Assembly (NCBI GenBank): GCA_029379385.1 | Contig: CM055612.1 | Location: forward strand, 7,254,001-7,318,000 | Length of the DNA stretch: 64,000 bases | From: Quillaja saponaria | Taxonomy: Eukaryota > Streptophyta > Magnoliopsida > Fabales > Quillajaceae | Direction: 5' to 3' | Part shown: piece by piece, positions 25,601 through 37,766 of the stretch | Numbering within the stretch: the first letter of the stretch is position 1 | Layout of the letters: the number at the start of each line of letters is the position of its first letter | Position numbers and translations under genes: made by a program | The notes under the pieces: model-generated | The model's input: only the letters and a program-made list of their open reading frames with translations | The model's database searches: none | What the model was told of the DNA's origin: nothing

Positions 25601-26490
25601 AACAAAAATGGCCTCAAAAGACTGATCATACATGCATGGTATAAGGTAACAAATTTAAGACACAAATACAAGGAACCTCATCATTCTAATTCACCCTTTT
25701 GAAGAACTCAACAAAACAATATATATCTGGGATTAACAAAAGCCACAAATTTCAATAGAATAGAGGGGAGTAAAGGAGCAAATTCAGTTGCTCGAGGAAG
25801 AAAATGAGGGTAGAAGAAGCCAAACAACACTAAAATCAAAAGGGAGACTTGGATTTCAATGGAAGAACTAGATAGAAGCTTTAGAAGCAGAACCCAAAGT
25901 ATCCCACTTCATTTTATCATCAAAATTGTTACAATTAATGTATTATGAGCATAGTTAAAAGATATGCAGAATCAAAGACAAATATAAAAAAGAAATTAAA
26001 ATAATAATTAAAGAAACCCAAAAAGATTTTAAGTTTGTATGAACCTTGCTAAGCTTTCCCTACCTTTTCTCCCTTTTTGGTTTTTTTTTTTTTTGGTCTT
26101 TTTTGTTTTCAGATTCTTCAATTTCTCGCTTTTTACCTTACATCTCTTTCTTTCTGCCCATTAAACATTGAAAATGGCATATTACCAATCATCCTTTCCC
26201 CTCTGTAGGAAACACCCATCATTGCTCCCAACTATCCTTTTCAACCTTAGAAACCTGAGCTTCTAAGATATTCCCTCCCTTCCATTCCATTCTCTGTTAT
26301 TTATTTAAGTTTTTGTTTCAATTTTTTGGGGTACTCTTCTTAAGCTTCCACTCTCTCAATTTAAATATCTCCCTCTTCACAAACTTTTTTTCCCTTCCTT
26401 GATTCCTTCCTCTTCATTCATTCCCACCATCCACTTTTTTTTCACTTTTTTCTTTTTCTATTAATTCCTTTTTAACACTTCACAACTATA
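22602..26490. other. AT-rich intergenic region and promoter/5' UTR of the BPS1-like gene
   Basis: No gene was recognised. It holds (AT)n runs at about 23217-23237 and 23634-23652, a dispersed repeat (23848-24250), and a pyrimidine-rich stretch from about 26050 to 26490 that is likely promoter and leader of the following gene. Confidence 0.5.
23848..24250 (+). repeat. Dispersed AT-rich repeat, copy 2
   Basis: Shares ordered blocks with the minus strand of 11310-11690; see that entry. Boundaries are approximate. Confidence 0.5.
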
Positions 26491-27592
26491 ATGGATCCTT
26501 CTTCCACCAACTCTGTCAATGGCTTCTACTCCATTCTTACCAGAGGAATTGACGATCTTGAACGTGTCTACCTCTCCAATAACTTCATGTCAGTCCAATT
26601 TCTTCAAAGGGTACTCTCACTTCTCCGATCCTTTCATACCCAATTGACCCTCCTCGTCCAAAAGCTCCATTTACCTATGGGTGACAAGTGGCTTGACGAG
26701 TACATGGACGAAAGCTCTAAACTTTGGGATGTCTGCCATGTCCTTAAGTCAGGCATTTCCGGCATCGAGAATTACTACTCTGCTGGCTTCAATATCACTT
26801 CGCCTCTGGATTCTCATCGTCATCTTAGCCCACAAGTCTATCGCCAGGTAATTTCGTTTACAATCTTTGATTTTTCAATTTATTCATAGGAATCACAGTA
26901 ATTAGAAATTTAAATACTGGGGTTGAATAAAAAAGGTTTAATTTTTTTTGTTTTTGTTTTTGTTTTTGGTGAAACAGGTCATTCGAGCAATTTCAGGTTG
27001 TCGAAGAGAAGCTGTGGGATTGGAGGAAGAGAATCGGACTTTAATGGAAACAAGAATTCAACCTCTGTCTTTGCGTTTCGACGAGAAGGTTTCGATCGAA
27101 TCGAAACTCAACGGATTCAATGGCTTCAGAGGAGTTCTGTATGCAATGAGAAACGTTAGCTCACTGTTGCTGATGATTTTGTTATATGGGTTAGTTTATT
27201 GCTGGCCAGAATCGTCGAATTTTGTTCTTGGAGGATATGAAGGATGTTTGTTTCTGGGATCGGCGTTCATGATCTCGACGTCGAGATTACAGCAGAGGGT
27301 GGCCTCAGAGATCAGCCAGATTAGTGGGTCACCTGGGATTTTGTTGCACGAGTTTAGAAGATCGAAAATGGTGATGGAGGAGCTGAGAGGGGAATTGGAG
27401 AGAAGAGGGTCACAGGGTATGGTGGTGGAGTGGGAAACAGAGGTTGGGATTAGAGAGAGAGTGGAAAATCTCAGAGGGTGTTTTGGGGTTCTGAGATCTG
27501 GAGCAGATAATATTATTGGTCAGCTTGATGATTTCTTTGATGAAATTGTTGAAGGAAGAAAAAAGCTTTTGGACTTTTGCAGTCATAGGTAA
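26491..27592 (+). CDS. BYPASS1/ROH1-like (BPS1-like) protein
   Basis: Two exons (26491-26847 and 26978-27592, donor CAG|GTAATT, acceptor aacag|GTC) join in frame to 323 residues. I recognise the family from the N-terminal [20 protein letters not shown], the [17 protein letters not shown] segment, [20 protein letters not shown] at about 120-139, and a hydrophobic stretch [16 protein letters not shown] at about 180-195 with a second at about 204-218. The C-terminal third is charged and probably helical ([27 protein letters not shown]). The Arabidopsis founder BPS1 restrains production of a root-derived mobile signal; the molecular activity of the family is not known. From memory, BPS1-like genes lie beside ARF17/KOM (At1g77855) and beside SHM6 (At1g22030), matching the neighbours here. 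It converges on the hydroxymethyltransferase gene. Confidence 0.85.
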
Positions 27593-28856
27593 ACAGAGTG
27601 AATGATAAAATGGTTGAAAAAAGAAAAAGAAAAATTACTACAAGTAGAAAAATGAGAAATCAGTTGCTGGGGTTTCTTTGTTTTTACAGTTGCCAACTCA
27701 CCATAGTTGGAACTTTTGTGATAGTCTTTTTTTCTCCAGAGACCAAGGAGGAAGATTCTCAAAGGAATATAATTCTGGTTATGAGAAGAAAATTTGACCA
27801 TGTATTAATTCTCCGAGTTCAATTCAACTTACTCAACAGCCTCCTCATTCATATTTAACATTTTATTATTTTATATTAAAGAAAGAAAGAAATGAGAAAA
27901 TATATTTTGTTTTCGTGGTTTTCATCTTCAGCTTTCAAAGTGCTTTTCTAGTTCTGAAAGAATAATGAAAAGGGTTGCTTAGGACAGTAGGAGGCAGTGT
28001 TAGATTCCTGGGCTGCTTTAATTTCAAAAGCAGCTTCTTTTGCTCTTGGAAGCTTTTGTCCGATGGGGTTTACTTTAAAAGCAATGGAGTTGATGATGAA
28101 AGATTCTCACTATTTGGCTTTCTTCTTCACTTTCCCTATCAGAAGATTTCATATTACAATTTTCAACCCCTTTTTTTGGGGTTTGGATACTATAATATAC
28201 AAGAGAAAATTTCAGAGGTCACTTTCTCATTTGTAACCATATCTCATGCTTTTTGTCCCCTGCCGGAATTTCATGCTTTGCCACCCTTGCAGGGTTCCAT
28301 TTGAGTATATGCTTAAAACAAAAGAATAAAATAATGGCTACCCAGCAAACATACAGACAAAAGTAATTAGTAGTATATGCAGAAGGTCAGCAAGCTGGAT
28401 GCCAGAAATGCTGGTGGCAGCTCCCATTCTCTAACAAATCAACTACCAGCAAAGTATTGCTGCACGGGCACTACCCACAACAGGCGAACCATTTTCAGGC
28501 CAACAACTAATTAAATGTTTATTTACAAGTAGTTTGCCACAACAAAAAGAGAAACGAGGCAGAGTTTCCAGTGTTATAACAAACTCAATGTAGACATAAG
28601 TTTTAAGATAAACAAGGAGAGGCCAACTGCCTCAGAACTTGAAGAAATCTACGTATAATTTGTACAAATCTGACTCAGGCAACCAGTTGGCCGGGGTAAT
28701 GGGTGAATGCTTGTGGCTACATAGCGGGACTACTGTTTTTCAAAGGAGCTTTACTCAGGAAAGGAACAGCAATGAATAATTTACTATGCAAAGGCTGGTA
28801 AATTATGTTTAAATGTCAGACATGAATGAAGGCATCATACTTCCCTTCACACATGT
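27593..28856. other. Convergent 3' intergenic region
   Basis: 3' UTRs of the BPS1-like gene (+) and of the hydroxymethyltransferase gene (-). Chance frames only; nothing else recognised. Confidence 0.5.
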
Positions 28857-31800
28857 TTAACTATCATATCCCGGCAATGGAAGCTGGGAAGCAAATGTCT
28901 CAACCCTACTTTGGAGCTCAACAATATCTTTACTATTCTGGAGACCCTTGAGAAAATCTTTATATGATTTTCCATGTTCCCTCTGTATAATGCTTGTAAT
29001 CTGAGCTGCCCTATAAAGAAAGTCAGCAATTGTCTCAAAATCATCCTCAACACAACCTCTTGATGTCATTGCAGGAGTACCTGGAAGCCAACAAAACAGA
29101 GGCACTTATGAAAGTGACTGATAAGAGGAAGCAATTTGAATACACTACAGAGTACAGAAGCAGAAATGTAGTCAGCACTAATGACTTCCACGATAACCTA
29201 GAAGGTTGGGGTGGCATGCTAAAAACCTAAATGTTGTAAACCAGTTCTACACTAAGAGAATTAAAGAAATCTATATTGAATATTTGGAATTTCAAAAACT
29301 GATTAACGTGTACATTATTTGATCAGACTTGCTGCTTCAAAATAATGAACAAAAGATAGATCAATGAACCATAAAGTAAACATTACACAAGAAATGTCGA
29401 ATAACCCTGGCGGAAATTGTGATCAGAATCAAGTTGATAGAATCCATGAGCTATCTACAATATCAACAAAATACTCACCGATTCTCACGCCTCCTGGAGA
29501 AATAGCACCATTATCACCAAAAACAGCAGCTTTATTCAGGGTAATTTGACAAGTCTCACAGACTTTCTCATAGTTTTTGCCTACAGAACATAACAAAAAA
29601 ATTTAGAAAAACTGTTAGGTATAACTCAAGGGCTCATAGTTCATAGAGGAAGAAAAGAAAGTATTTGACGTATCGATACATGCATTACATACAGACTAAA
29701 ATCGAGAATACAACTTTGTTAAGAGTTACTCAAATAAAAAAAATGATGATAGAGAGACAATGTACTCATACACCTGACATTCATGATAATTACAATACAT
29801 GTCTTAACCTACCAAGAGACCATATGGAAAACCATGTAACATATAGATGGGTTTCACTTGGGTACTTGAAAAGCTACTACTTCTGACAGAAAGATATGTG
29901 CCACTAGTGGATAAAGTTAAATAAGGTAAAGCAGAAAACAGAAGTTACCAAAGAAAAGGAATACTCTTATTTCTTCTTACTAAGAATTCCTTGACCACCT
30001 AATTATATCAAAGCGCCTTATTAATTTTACTATTGAAAACTATTCCAACAAGAGATTAGGATTTAAATCACTTCAGTATACTTTATGATTTCAAATTATT
30101 ATTTTTCTTATCATTCTTCAAATGACTGGATGCTGAAAAGAAAAAGAAAAAAAACTACAGATGATAAATTTCCAGGTAAAACTGAGCAGAAGTTAATGTA
30201 GAGCAATTAGGAGCAAATTGGAGATTCTTTTTTATTGAAAAAAGAAATATTATTAAAGAAAGAAGAGAGTTCGTAGAAGAGGACAATAAATTCTCTTTAA
30301 AGAAAAGAAAAGTTAAATGAGTTCAGAGAATTTACGATAGAAATGCATCTTTCAGAGGACCACCTAAGAAGTAAAGAGGACAAGAAGCAAAGAGTGAAAT
30401 GGTTCTCCCTCCATTGCACCAATTTTAACATTCACCAAAAGAAATAAAGCAGACAATAACCATATTATCCCTCCATTCAAATTTAGCACCAAATTTAACA
30501 TGAAACAAATGTTTCTACATATTTTCAGAGATCAGAATATGGAAGAAGATTTCAGTCTACACAATTTAACATGAATTTACTTCGCAAGGGGTACCAACTA
30601 CCAAGTTACCAACTCAGCCTCTTCTACACGGTAATAGCTCTAGATATAAAAATTTAGACTCCTGCCCAGATTCTAGAACATATATTCTAACCTACACCAC
30701 ATAATAGGACACCATAGCGAATTGCAATAACAAACCCAACGTCCCCATTAACCATGATTCAGCATCATCAACAATTCCGTTACCATTTACCATAAGGTAG
30801 GATACAACTGTTATCCGGTATTACTTTGCTACCGTAGTATACCCAATATATAATAAAAATAGACTAGGCCAAATCTTCAGGAGGGAAAAATAAGTGGTTT
30901 ATATAACTTCCAAATCCAGCCTAGATTATCTAGAAAAGCAATATTAGCAATAGTTATTAATCACTGACCAAAATAAAACCCAAGTCATTATAATAATAAG
31001 TGCTGGCCCATACAGGGATTTCCAAACAGCCAATAAGTGCAAATTGCATGATACCAAATAGGAATCAATTATCAAAAAGATTTAAGAGCTATTACTAAAT
31101 TGTTAATGGAGTTTTAAAATGTTACAACTAAATCAACTTCCCAGTCTGAGAAAATATAGTACTAATTATTATGTTAACAGTGTATCCATTTAGAGTACGA
31201 ATGTAATATTCCTAGCCTATATATGAGAAATTATTGCACGTAGAAATAACTACCATTTAAGCCAAGAGCCGTAACATCCCATAGCAGCAAATGATTGTCA
31301 GTACCACCAGTCACCAATCTGCATTTCCTTTTCAGCAATGCCGACGCTAAAGCCTGTGCATTTCTCTTCACTTGTTGAATATATGCTTTATACTCCATAG
31401 TGGCGACTTGTTTTAAGGCTACGGCAAGAGCAGTAATGTGATTATTGTGAGGACCCCCTTGTAATGACGGAAATACAGCAAAGTTTATCTTTTCCTCAAA
31501 ATCATAACTACTATCTTCTCCATCATTATGAACAAAGCCTTGCTTATTTGATTTGGTTCCTTTCCTATAAAAGATAATACCGCCCCTTGGACCTCGGAGA
31601 GATTTGTGAGTTGTTGAGGTTACAATATCACAATAATCAAATGGACTTGCACATTCCTGTAAGGGATAACAGTCAAATAATTGTAAGAAAATTTCCCTGG
31701 TAGGTAAATTTTTCTGAGAATAAACAAAGCCGTCTGCAAAATAGTTGTGAAAACAAAAAACAAAAAACAAAAAATTACATAGTACAACATTGTGACACAA

Positions 31801-33288
31801 AAGACTTTCAATTTGAAGTAAGTCCAAAAATTTCAGCAAGGATCCCTAGCACAAGAATTATCCAGCACCATTCCCAGACCACAATACCTTCTGGCATAAA
31901 ATAAAATTTTTGCTACAATTTTCATACCGAAACACCAAATCACCAACACACAAACTCAAACATGACCCGTGCAGACACCCAAGTAAGGTTAGCAGTTCAG
32001 AAAATTCATAAACACCCATCATATCATGGTTTCATCATGATTTGTAATAATTATCCACTTATAATTTTAAATCCTTTAGCTTCATTCTCAAGGAAATTTC
32101 AATCTTTCAGAGATAAAAGACTCCAAGAAAACTACTGAAACAAGCAATTTTATAAGTAGAACGGAAGATGGTACAAAAGAATAAACTCTGCAGAAAAAGA
32201 AAGTTAGAGAACAGTAGACATTAGTAAGAGCAATCAATATAACATAAATAACTAAAAACATATAACAGAAGATGACAAACCTTAGCCGCCACAAGACCAC
32301 TAAGATGAGCCATGTCACACATTAACACTGCCCCACATTTATCAGCAATCTGCCTAAACCTGGCAAAATCCCATTCCCTGGGATATGAACTTCCTCCACA
32401 AATAAGGATCTTTGGACGGAAATCAAGTGCCTTCTCTTCAAGCTTTTCATAATCTATAAACCCAGTTTGCGGGTTAACTTTATATGGTAGACTTTCAAAG
32501 AATATTGATGCAGCCGAAACTTTCTTTCCACTTGGAGAGTAATACCCATGACTCAAATGCCCACCAGATGGAGAATCCAAACCCATAATCCTATCCCGTG
32601 GAAGTAAAAGAGCAGTATAAACTGCAAAGTTAGCAGAAGTGCAAGAATATGGCTGGACATTTACTCCCCATTTATTGGTGTCAAGATCAAAGGCGGCTAA
32701 TGCACGCTTCCAACAAAGCAATTCAATTTCGTCAATATACTGATTACCAGTGTAGTATCTAGCTCCCGGCAATCCCTCAGAGTACCTAGCCATAGGGCTA
32801 CCCAGAGCCTCCATCACAGCCCTACACACAAAATTCTCCGAAGCAATCAATTCAATTCCTTTTACCTGTCTTTGCTTTTCTTTTTCTATTATTTCATACA
32901 CCTCAGGGTCTGCAACCCCAATTGGCTGGTTCCCCCAAGCTCGCACTACGGCTCGCCTCGCCGCAAACCCTGAATCAACAACAGCCCGCTTCGAAGGATT
33001 TAAAGGGAACAACGACATTCCGTCTCTTTGCCTCTTAAAACACGAAGGGCTTCCTCTAACGCCAACTTTTTCATCTTCCACTTGCTCTTCTCCATTTTCA
33101 ATCCCAATCTTCTCTTCCTTTTCCTCAAGCAGCTGCAACGGAACAGAAGGTACTGAATTCAAGGAACCCCGAGAGCTGGAATTGATTTGAAAGGGAAACG
33201 AATTATCCCCAAAAGGGGTAGCAGAAGCATGTGATGTATGCGCATTTAAACCAAGTGATAGAGCAGGCTGAGCATGCGATAAATCCAT
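28857..33288 (-). CDS. Serine hydroxymethyltransferase, nuclear SHM6/SHM7 type
   Basis: Four exons on the minus strand (33288-32281, 31656-31254, 29580-29479, 29080-28857) join in frame to 578 residues. The enzyme interconverts serine plus tetrahydrofolate with glycine plus methylene-tetrahydrofolate using PLP. The N-terminal ~115 residues are not catalytic: they are Ser- and acid-rich and contain a basic stretch FKRQRD at about 84-89, consistent with the nuclear class (SHM7, also called MSA1, supports S-adenosylmethionine supply and DNA methylation in Arabidopsis). The catalytic domain shows [20 protein letters not shown], the PLP lysine in [14 protein letters not shown] (Lys354), [13 protein letters not shown], and the C-terminal [12 protein letters not shown] split by the last intron. 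Length fits the 578-600 residue SHM6/7 class rather than the ~470-520 of cytosolic and mitochondrial forms. The open frame extends upstream without an ATG; the start at 33288 gives the family's MDLS start. Confidence 0.94.
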
Positions 33289-33530
33289 AACCGAAAATAC
33301 AAACAAAACCCAGTTTCTAGATAAAAAATATACGAAAGAGGAATAAAAAAATGAGGCTATAGATAGGTATAGAAGCAACAGAAACAACGACAACAGCTTC
33401 TGAATAAACTACAGTGGAAATAACGGAACGATGATTGGAGGGAGTTAGACCCAAAACCAGATGCTTCCATGGAAATAAGAGAAACCCAAATGCTAAAAGC
33501 TGTGCATTTGGAGCTGTGAACGGAGAAAAT

Positions 33531-33540
33531 TTGTTATATA
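33531..33540 (-). promoter_or_regulatory. Candidate TATA box of the hydroxymethyltransferase gene
   Basis: TATATAACAA on the minus strand, about 245 bp upstream of the ATG. The placement would give a leader of roughly 210 bases. Confidence 0.4.
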
Positions 33541-33845
33541 GGCGGAGGGAATATAAAAGAGAGTCTATGAAGAAAAAGTTGGGAATGAACCTGGACAGGA
33601 TGCAATGGGAATATAGGATGGAACAGCTGTGTTGGGTAACCGGGGTTAGCCGGTAACCGGTGGCGTTTAAAGAATATGCCTATGAAGTTGACGTGAAGAA
33701 TAGGCCTATGAAGTGTCTCTCTTTGTTTTCCTACTGAGGAAGGACAGGTTGAGTTGAACGCGGGCGAAAAGAAGTCCAGGTTCAGCTGGGGATGTCATTG
33801 TGATATATATAGCAAAGTCATAAATTGTTGGCATCCTTCTAATAA

Positions 33846-34070
33846 ATGATAAGTTTTTTTTGAGATTTGTTTAGTTTTAGGGAAAACTAAGAATAAGTCA
33901 TATTTTTCTTTTAATATTTTAAAAAAGTCTTATTACGAATTTATATTCTATAATAAGTCTTACTTCTAAGAATTTTTCCTAAACAAATCCTGTTTCAAAT
34001 TTATGTTCTACCATAATTCTTCTTAAATAAGTCCTAAAAGTAATAATTAATATAAAAATAATTATTTCTA
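33846..34070. repeat. AT-rich segment related to the foldback element at 35081-35790
   Basis: It contains 'aataagtct', 'aaataagtccta' and 'aaaagtaataatt' phrases in the same style as the arms of the downstream foldback. The relation is weak and judged by eye. Confidence 0.35.
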
Positions 34071-34121
34071 AAAGACATTAATTAGCAATTCATATGTGTC
34101 TCCCAAGCACTCACCATGATT

Positions 34122-34703
34122 CTGGGTGTGCACCGATCGGTTCGGTTTAGATAGTGATAAATTTTGAACTAAACCGAATTTTTTAAATAATAAAATTTAT
34201 GAACCGAACTGAACCAAAAATATACATAACCCGAAATTACCCGAACCTAAAAAAATGAGTAGTTTGGTTCGGGTATTTAGTTACCTGAAATTTATCAATA
34301 TTCACTAAAATTAATTTAAAATTAATTTAAAATTAAATTTTTTTTTTAATTTTTGAATCTCATTCTTTTTAAATTCATTAGTTATTATAAAAGAAAAATA
34401 CAAAAAACATAATATATCAACATATTCAACACAAATAAAAATTATAAATTATAAATTAACACAACAATATATTAAAAATAATAATTTTAAAAAAACATTT
34501 AAAAATTATATATTTTGATTTTCAGGTAACCACAGGTACCCGTATGCACTCTACCTCACTACCAGTAACCGAACTAAAAATAACTGGTATTAAATTTAAC
34601 TACCCAAACAGAATCAAATGCGTAAAATACAAGAATTTAACCGAACTGAATTATCGGTTCAGTTCAGATATTCAGTTTTTTCGAATTTCTTGTACAACCC
34701 TAG
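34122..34703. mobile_element. hAT-like MITE rich in GGTTCGGTT motifs
   Basis: The ends are inverted: the left starts CTGGGTGTGCA and the right, read on the other strand, CTAGGGTTGTACA. The flanking octamers ccatgatt and ccatgaca share 6 of 8 bases, as for an aged 8-bp hAT target duplication. Inside, 'accgaac', 'ggttcggt' and 'ggttcagttc' repeats occur near both ends, and there is no coding frame. Confidence 0.65.
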
Positions 34704-35080
34704 CCATGACAACATAGTTGAGGACTAATAAAAGTGGAGCCAAACAAGAGTCACCATGCTCAATTTACTTAGCATAAGGTAAATATATATTACCCATTGT
34801 GGTCATTATTTTATATGGCTTATATAATATATTTGTCCATAACTTAGTTAACAAGTTGAAATCATAGTACATGAGAATCTCTTATGCACACACGATTCCA
34901 CATATAAGGAGAAGAGAATGAAATTAATATGTTCATCTTAATTAGCACAGCTTGAGTTTGTTTATATTGGACTTGGTGTTCCATTCTACCTTAAGCTCTT
35001 TACTTATTTGTTAAATATTCACCTACATATATTACTCTTTGCTAATGTCTATATCAATTATTCTAAAGAAAAGTAATTGA

Positions 35081-35790
35081 TAAGTCCTATTTTTTCTTTT
35101 CAAATAAATCCTACAATAAATTTATATTTTCAAGAACTTTCACTTTTGATTTTTCTTACCAAATAAGTCTTATATTTTATATTGATAGTTTTAATGTCAT
35201 TTTTACTCTTATATTTTATTTTTAGTTTTAAATTTAAAATATTAATTAAGTAGATTATTTTTTCAAAAATATGCCATTTAATTTAGAAATTAAAATTTAT
35301 TATTTAAAAATTAATAGAAGAATAAATCTTTTAAAAATTAATGATATTTTCATAATCTCTTTAATATATTTTTTTTTTAACTTTTAAAAAATTATATTAT
35401 ATATAAGTCACTTTTCTTGTAAAATGAATCTAAACTTATTTATTTTTAATTCTAATTAATCATGAAAAAATATAGTAGTTCAAGTCAAAATTAAAAAAAT
35501 ATGAAAAGATAATGAGAACTTTTTATTAATTTTTAGAATTTTTTATTTTTCATTAAGGATTATATAATGAATTTGTTTTCTAAATTAATATTATGTAATT
35601 TTTTTATAAAAATTATTTCACTTAATTAATATTTTTAATTTAAAATAAAAAATAAGGGTGAAAGTGACATAAAAGTGCCAATATAAAATTTAAAACTTAT
35701 TTGGGAAAAAGAATTAAAAGTAATAATTCTTTGAAATTAAATTTATTGTATGAATTATTTGATATGTGAACGGAAAAGTATAACTTATTC
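35081..35790. mobile_element. Foldback / long-inverted-repeat element
   Basis: The left arm (35081-35250) and the reverse complement of the right arm (35621-35790) share ordered blocks, such as 'acaataaattta', 'ccaaataagt(c/t)tta', 'attttatattg', 'ttttaatgtca' and 'aatattaattaag'. The arms are at least 170 bp around a 370-bp AT-rich spacer that itself looks partly palindromic. No target duplication was found, so the class is open (MITE or Mutator-like foldback). Confidence 0.62.
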
Positions 35791-37306
35791 TTGTTTTTCC
35801 CACCATTTTTTTTTTGTGCAAAAGCTCGCACAGCTTAAATTATCTCATTAGTTTCACCAGCGAATGTGCCTTGAATAAGAAGCTCCCAACCTAGAGTAAT
35901 TGAGTGAAAGTGGCATTCATCCTTCTCCATAAAGCCAACAAATGTGTCCACAGTCCTTGTGAATCATGGCATCTTTTATGTCTCACCCACACAACAATAA
36001 AGGTCTAGGTTTAACAAACAATCTGACATTGAGGCACGACATAAGCACATTTTCAGCTTCCTCAGCTTTTCAGCGAAACCCCATCGAATCCTAAATCACC
36101 AAATATCCTGAGTTTTCAATTAATCTAGAGAGAAAACCTAAGAGGATGAAAAATTGGCTTTTTAGCCTAAAGTCGCACTCGACAGGGCACACATCATAAA
36201 TATTTTTGAGTTCTCACCCAGATTACTAAACCTCCAAAATAGGTATGTAATTTTCATTGTACAATATTTCAACAATACATTTGTCGGTTACTATCCCGTC
36301 ACACTAAAAACTAAAGAACTCAGTATAATTTCGATCACAACAAGTCTGAACTTATCAATTTGCATTCAAAAACGTGGAATTAGAGCAGGTCTAAGGTGGA
36401 GTAGAGTTGGAATTATATTTTGCATAGCGTAAAAAAGTGAGATGGTACAACATATATGTGTATTTTAAAAAATATAAACAACAATGATAAAACAAAATCT
36501 CATAAATAGATCGTTATTATAAAACAAAATATTTATTTGTTATCTCTTAAATTTGTTTTTGAAGACTAGTGAGATTATCATATTGATATTATCTAATTAT
36601 AGAAAGACACATAACTCAGTTAGAGCGTAATAGTCAAACCCAAAGTGAATTGACATTATCATTACATCTTACTATTGTAATATAACTTATCATTATCTCT
36701 TTAATCTTTTGTAACATGTGTCACACACTTATTGGTTACCATATTTTATATAATTAGGCTAAAACTTGAAAGATAACTCAAAGTTGTTAGACTCTCACAA
36801 TCTTTCTTTATATATCATTGAAACTTGAAAGATATAGTGTACTGACTTAATCATTGAAACTTTCTAAGGTCCTAGGATTGTCTCTCCTCTCATTGTTTTG
36901 CGAAAGCATGTCCAATCTTAGAGCCGCGTGGAAGGCATCTCGAATACATTGTGTTGAGTAAAATCCGACTTGAACGCCTGCCATAATGGATGAAATAAAA
37001 GATATAATTATAGTGCATAGGCCTAGTAGACCTCGTAAAAAAAAAGGTTTAATATTGCAATTTTTTCTGAAAGTATTTTGAGTTTTTTTTTTTTTTCAAG
37101 AGTCATTTTTCCTAATTATAATTTTAAAAGCAACTCATCAAAATTATTCTTAATCAATTTAAATGCTTAATGGTCAAGCAAGGTGTCCTTTAAATTTGTA
37201 TTTTCCTAGGTCCCGTGCTTGGAACGACAAAGCCCCAAAACTAAGCCAGTTAAGAAACCGACAGCGGAAAATCAAAAAAGCAGACTGTAAACTCCATCGG
37301 ATTACA
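35791..37306. other. Intergenic region upstream of the small membrane protein gene
   Basis: AT-rich DNA, no gene or defined element recognised. A T-rich stretch occurs near 37085. Confidence 0.45.
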
Positions 37307-37766
37307 ATGGAGGTTGGTTCAGAAACTAGTGTTTCTTACTGGGATTACATCAATATGTTCCTTATACGCCCAGTCCTAGCAATCGGATTTGTGCTCTCAT
37401 TGATTTTTCTCGGTAAAATTTCTCAATCCTTCGGTACTTCTTCTTTTAAAAAATCCACTTTATCTACAACATTCATCGATTTCCCTTCACTTTGATCGTC
37501 TGCTACGAAATTGAATTCAATTTGTGGGTCAGTGAAACTTCTTCTATATGATTCTCGTCTCTTAAGAAAATTACAAATTTACGAGTTATTTGATGGATTT
37601 ATGTGCAGGTTGGTTGTTGGCGTGGAAGCTAGTACTGGTTCATGTTCCCTTGGTGCAGGAAATTTTCGGTCTTCGAAAGAAACCCATGAAACCGAAGCCG
37701 CCAAGTCGTTGGCTGACTAAACATTATAGCAGCATTGATGCCCAAAATTTACCTTCTGGATGGTAA
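37307..37766 (+). CDS. Small conserved plant membrane protein of unknown function (87 residues)
   Basis: Two exons (37307-37412 and 37609-37766; donor CTCG|GTAAAA, acceptor tgcag|GTTGG) join in frame. The protein is MEVGSETSVSYWDYINMFL followed by a hydrophobic segment (about 17-50) containing LSLIFLGWLLAWKLVLVHV, then a basic, proline-rich tail, GLRKKPMKPKPPSRW. I recall near-identical small proteins in many dicots; in Arabidopsis the one at At1g36380 lies between SHM7 and CGE2, whose homologues flank this gene. The intron falls within the membrane segment, which argues against a chance frame. The final codons (GGATG|GTAACC) could also be read as a splice donor, so the last one or two residues are uncertain. 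Function is unknown. Confidence 0.75.

Noticed and set aside
27975..28304. 109-codon plus-strand frame after the BPS1-like gene
   Set aside because: Lies in the 3' intergenic region, hydrophobic and Phe-rich from T-rich DNA, with no homology recognised.
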